The translations under genes and the position numbers were made by a program. A stretch of 64,000 nt of DNA from an uncultured Pelagibacteraceae bacterium (GTDB lineage Bacteria > Pseudomonadota > Alphaproteobacteria > Pelagibacterales > Pelagibacteraceae): contig CACKWM010000004.1 in assembly GCA_902603905.1 (NCBI GenBank), forward strand, positions 1 through 64,000, given 5' to 3'. This document shows positions 60,762 through 64,000 of the stretch, piece after piece. The notes beneath the pieces are model-generated. The model had not been told where the DNA came from and ran no database searches. It saw nothing but the letters and a program-made list of their open reading frames with translations. Positions within the stretch are counted from its first letter, which is position 1. Every line of letters begins with the position of its first letter.

Positions 60762-63083
60762 ATGGAAATAGTAGATAAAATTACAAAAACTTATAGATCA
60801 AGTGTAGATACTTCTTCAAACAAGTATCTTATGGTGCCAATTTTTATTTTCTTTTCATTATTAATTTTTGCAATGATAAGAAGTCCAATTATAATCTCTC
60901 AATCAGGAATTGGTAGTGCAATAATTCTTAGCGCACCACTCATATTAACAACTTATGCTTTAACATTTATTGTTATGGCTGGTCGAGGTGGTGTTGATTT
61001 ATCTATTGGTCCTTTTATGGGTTTTATAAATGTAAGTAGTATTCAATTATATGCTCATGGATATTTACAAACACCTATTGGTTGGTTTATTTACGCCATT
61101 GTAATAGGTTTAATTTGGCAATTTTTTTATGCTTTGATTGTAGTATTTGTTAGAGTTTCTCCAATTATAGTAGCGTTAGCAGGATACCTAGCATTCACCG
61201 GGATTAATCTTGTTATTCTATCTCGTCCAGGAGGTATTGCACCAGATTGGCTAATACCTTGGGGAGAAGGTTTTACAATATTTAACGAAATATTCCTTCT
61301 AATGATTTTAGCAACAATTTTATTTTATATCATCACTCATACAGCTTTTTGGGGTCATTTAAAATTAATGGGCGCAGACGAGCGTGCTGCTTTTACCAGT
61401 GGCGTTAAAATTAACTGGGTAAGAATAGTTGCACACTTAATAGCTGGAGTTTTTGCTGCACTATCTGCAATATGTTTTACTGCGTTGGTTGGTTCTGGAG
61501 ATCCTATACAAGGAACTAAGTATACGCTTTTAGGAGTTACCGCACTAGTTCTTGGTGGAGCGAGTCTTATAGGTGGTCGAGGTGGTGCATTTGGAGCAAT
61601 TTTAGGTGCTGGAAACCTTTATTTAATTAATTATATTTTGGTTACTTTTAGATTTGAAAGATTACAAAGTTTTGTCTCTGATTTATCTTATGGAGCCGTA
61701 TTAGTTATTGCTTTACTTGTAAGCCTTATTCTTCCTTATGTACAAAGAGTCACTAAAGGATTGTCTGTTATGGTTTTTTTCATTCTTATGTCTTTTGCCG
61801 GTACGTTTGTGATAATGCATCAAGTTTATGATCAGCCTATAGTGGTGGAATCTGAAATAAAAGAAGATACAGACGAAGCTTCTAAAGCTTATCAACGAGG
61901 TCAAAAAGTACGTAAATTAGATGCAACAGGAAACATTATAGTTGAAGAAGGCGAAGCAGGGACTACTACTGGAACAGGAACAAAACAAGGTGGTTCTCTG
62001 GCTGGTCACTCGGTTGTTCGGTTGACAGAAACGCCAGGAACAATAATGCTTTATATTATTATTGGAATTGCAGGTCTTGCTCTTCTTCTTTACCTACTTA
62101 CTGTTCATAGGAGTCCTGCTACCACAACATTTGCCGTTGTTGTGGCTATTATAGTTGCGGGTCTAATATTTGATCCTGAAGATAAACAAAAAGATATATT
62201 AAAAGATACTGAAAAGATAAGCATACAATCAGGACAAACAAGTAGTATCGAAACTTCTTCTCCTGAATATTTTAGCCTTGAAAAGATTGATTATTTATCA
62301 AATTTATCTATTTCAGGAACAACGTATAGTATAATTTATATTGCTGGAGTTGTATTGCTTGCTTCTTTAATCGTTATAGCAATGTTGCCTCAATTTAATA
62401 ATCGTACAAAATCTGCTGCCATGCTTTTTTTCTTGGCCGCTTTAACAATGATTGTTTTGAAAGGTGTGTCTTATAATAATTTAATAGAAAGTACTGATAA
62501 AAGCTTTTTTGGCATCCAAGGGTACGGTGTCATATTAGTAATTTTGTTACTTTTTGTCATTACAGCTCCATTTGTTCACTCTAAAATAAAAAATCTTACA
62601 AATGTTTATATTTTTGGATTCGGTGTTTTGGCTATTCTTGCAACTTATTTTGTAGGAGGAAATACTTTTATTTCTGATGATCCATCTTTGTATCAACCTA
62701 AAATTATAAGTGAGTTGAATATTGGAGACATTTCACAAATTAAATATCAAGAACCAAAAAGATTTTTTTATGAAATTATAAGGAGTGGTTACTCACAAGT
62801 AGCTTTTAGTATACTTGCTGTTTTTTTATTACAGTATTTTTTGTTTTTAACAATGAGCCATAAGGTAAGCTATAAAAGATTTGCTCCTTATATGTACATA
62901 GTAATATTTGCAAGTTTGCTGTGGGCTGCAATGTTTTATTCTGTAGGATATTCTTTTTATAAAATTATAGCAGTCTTTATAATTGGTATACCCATTACAC
63001 CTCTAGTATGGCAATTTATGAGAATCTACAGAGAAAAAATTGCTCGTGATAGCCAATTAAGTCAATGGGAGGAGGTTAAATAG
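60762..63083 (+). CDS. Sugar-type ABC transporter permease with large extra membrane region
   Basis: 773 aa; RbsC-type permeases are about 320-350. Residues 20-345 are the permease (AGRGGVDLSIGPFMG at about 73-87, GGASLIGGRGGAFGAILGAG). After 350 come a soluble Gly/Thr-rich loop and about eight to ten more hydrophobic helices to the end, with no family match recognised. No frameshift is visible; the reading frame and codon use are uniform. Ends 3 nt before the next permease. Confidence 0.8.
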   Translation: MEIVDKITKTYRSSVDTSSNKYLMVPIFIFFSLLIFAMIRSPIIISQSGIGSAIILSAPLILTTYALTFIVMAGRGGVDLSIGPFMGFINVSSIQLYAHGYLQTPIGWFIYAIVIGLIWQFFYALIVVFVRVSPIIVALAGYLAFTGINLVILSRPGGIAPDWLIPWGEGFTIFNEIFLLMILATILFYIITHTAFWGHLKLMGADERAAFTSGVKINWVRIVAHLIAGVFAALSAICFTALVGSGDPIQGTKYTLLGVTALVLGGASLIGGRGGAFGAILGAGNLYLINYILVTFRFERLQSFVSDLSYGAVLVIALLVSLILPYVQRVTKGLSVMVFFILMSFAGTFVIMHQVYDQPIVVESEIKEDTDEASKAYQRGQKVRKLDATGNIIVEEGEAGTTTGTGTKQGGSLAGHSVVRLTETPGTIMLYIIIGIAGLALLLYLLTVHRSPATTTFAVVVAIIVAGLIFDPEDKQKDILKDTEKISIQSGQTSSIETSSPEYFSLEKIDYLSNLSISGTTYSIIYIAGVVLLASLIVIAMLPQFNNRTKSAAMLFFLAALTMIVLKGVSYNNLIESTDKSFFGIQGYGVILVILLLFVITAPFVHSKIKNLTNVYIFGFGVLAILATYFVGGNTFISDDPSLYQPKIISELNIGDISQIKYQEPKRFFYEIIRSGYSQVAFSILAVFLLQYFLFLTMSHKVSYKRFAPYMYIVIFASLLWAAMFYSVGYSFYKIIAVFIIGIPITPLVWQFMRIYREKIARDSQLSQWEEVK

Positions 63084-63086
63084 TTT

Positions 63087-64000
63087 ATGACAAGGTCTGC
63101 TTTTCTTTTTTTTAAAGGTTTGGGTTTATTTTTTGCAATCTTGTGCGGAATAGGTACTGCCGTATTAGGTTGGTTTGATGGTGCTGACTGGATGAATATT
63201 GTGACCTATTCGATAGCAGTAACTGGATTAATATTATGGGGCTGGTATCATTTTTCTGTTAGATGGATTAATAGTGATCTAAAGCAAAATATATTTACTA
63301 AATTTCCAAAAGGAGAAAAAGTTGAAGGTAAGGAAATTCCTGATGAAGAACATGAAGAGAATTTCTTTTTTAAAAATATTCGTGCGCATAAGTGGAAAAC
63401 ACTAGCTTTTATATTATTAATACTTATTTTTATTTTTGTTTCATTCATTGCTGAAGGCTTCTTTTCTGGTCGTACGTTAGTATCTTTTTTAATATTCCTG
63501 GGCTTTATTATATTAATGGGAGTTGTTGGCCGATATATAACCGCACAAAAAAGTGTGTTTATTGGTATTTGTGTCTTAATTGCATTGTTTATATTAGGCT
63601 CGCTTACCATAAGTGGCTTTCTCTCACTTTTAAACATGAAAGCAATGTTAGTGTTTGCAGCATTTTTGGGTTTAGCTACAGTGGGACAAACCTTTGTTGC
63701 ATTATTAGGTGGTCTTGATTTATCAATTCCATTTTTGATAGGAGCGTCCAATGTTGCTCTAATGTCATTAATATCAAAAGGTGTACCTCCATGGTTGGCT
63801 TTGGCTGCTGTGTTATTATTAGGTCTCATAATAGGATTAATTAATGGCATCTTAAGTTTTAGGTTACAAGGTCAGGCATTAATATTAACTTTAGGTGTTG
63901 GTTTTTTTGTTAAGGGAGGTGTTCAAATCCTTGTAGCGATGGGTACTTTTTCTGCAGGTACAGTTTTTGGTGTTGTACCAGATTGGATGAGAAATATTGC
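63087..64000 (+). CDS. Second sugar-type ABC transporter permease, 5' part (runs off window)
   Basis: Begins at ATG 63087 and stays open for 304 codons to the window end. The first 190 residues hold about four or five helices and a charged loop (FPKGEKVEGKEIPDEEHEEN) that precede the permease motif VALLGGLDLSIPFLIGASN at about 206-224, normally near residue 60-70. So it also has an extra N-terminal membrane domain. GGGAGGAGG upstream is its ribosome site. Together with the previous gene it should form the channel. Confidence 0.78.
   Translation, partial: MTRSAFLFFKGLGLFFAILCGIGTAVLGWFDGADWMNIVTYSIAVTGLILWGWYHFSVRWINSDLKQNIFTKFPKGEKVEGKEIPDEEHEENFFFKNIRAHKWKTLAFILLILIFIFVSFIAEGFFSGRTLVSFLIFLGFIILMGVVGRYITAQKSVFIGICVLIALFILGSLTISGFLSLLNMKAMLVFAAFLGLATVGQTFVALLGGLDLSIPFLIGASNVALMSLISKGVPPWLALAAVLLLGLIIGLINGILSFRLQGQALILTLGVGFFVKGGVQILVAMGTFSAGTVFGVVPDWMRNI

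Noticed and set aside
63248..63850. 200-codon open frame on the minus strand near the window end
   Set aside because: The plus strand carries an uninterrupted permease with the GLDLSIP motif; the antisense reading is its shadow.
1..64000. CRISPR arrays, insertion sequences, prophage, tRNA or rRNA genes
   Set aside because: I looked through the gaps and found no direct-repeat arrays, transposase or integrase motifs, or cloverleaf-like sequences; gaps are mostly too short.

Overview
The window is very AT-rich and densely packed, with many 1-25 nt gene overlaps, TAATG couplings and few gaps above 150 bases. I saw no mobile elements, tRNA, rRNA or CRISPR. Gene content (GlnT/Glx cluster, AmtB, glycine-betaine, polyamine and sugar ABC transporters, ectoine- and carnitine-type catabolism, BKACE, M24 creatinase-like enzyme) points to a streamlined marine alphaproteobacterium of the SAR11 or AEGEAN-169/HIMB59 kind. 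I cannot separate these from sequence alone. A serine cycle and a dimethylformamidase would be notable in either.

1-24223 reads as a one-carbon/methylated-nitrogen island. On the minus strand are the serine-cycle genes mcl-mtkA-mtkB-ppc (ppc is cut by the window edge). Divergently on the plus strand are an FAD-dependent sarcosine-oxidase-like enzyme, a glutamine-synthetase-family ligase, the three-part glutamate/N-methylglutamate synthase (GlxBCD = MgsABC), a lysine-rich small protein, AmtB and a small membrane protein. Then comes an amide/urea-type ABC transporter (binding protein, two ATPases, two permeases). Its last permease runs in frame into the small subunit of N,N-dimethylformamidase (DMFase), followed directly by the DMFase large subunit. 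Two tiny membrane peptides, a second glutamine-synthetase-family ligase (GmaS-like) and a diaminopropionate-ammonia-lyase-like enzyme follow. A coherent reading is uptake of a small N-alkyl amide, cytoplasmic hydrolysis to formate plus an amine, transfer of methylamine through gamma-glutamylmethylamide and N-methylglutamate, and assimilation of the C1 unit by the serine cycle.

24363-43632 is mixed. Two paralogous small membrane proteins are followed by housekeeping genes (YjbQ, cupin-like protein, BamB, YfgM-like protein, aconitase, LysE exporter, CsaA, ArgE). Next come a PhyH oxygenase-ureohydrolase-aldehyde dehydrogenase operon, a DUF465-like peptide, a FadN-type beta-oxidation enzyme and a polyamine-type ABC transporter.

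43641-56713 holds osmolyte and organic-nitrogen catabolism. It has a DoeA-like hydrolase with a EutA-like racemase, a 3-hydroxyisobutyrate-dehydrogenase-like enzyme with an aldehyde dehydrogenase, a glycerophosphodiesterase, and a gamma-butyrobetaine dioxygenase beside a quaternary-amine ABC transporter, an SDR and a BKACE enzyme (a probable carnitine-type route). A class II aldolase follows.

57248-64000 is a ribose/xylose-type sugar ABC transporter of odd build. The ATPase has a disordered tail, a small protein with four copies of a short motif sits between ATPase and permease, and both permeases carry large extra membrane regions. The last gene runs off the window.

The most striking observation is the permease-DMFase small subunit fusion at 16178-17824. 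Its junction carries an A8 tract with a dnaX-type slippery heptamer, stops in both other frames just downstream, and an internal Shine-Dalgarno plus ATG for a free small subunit.
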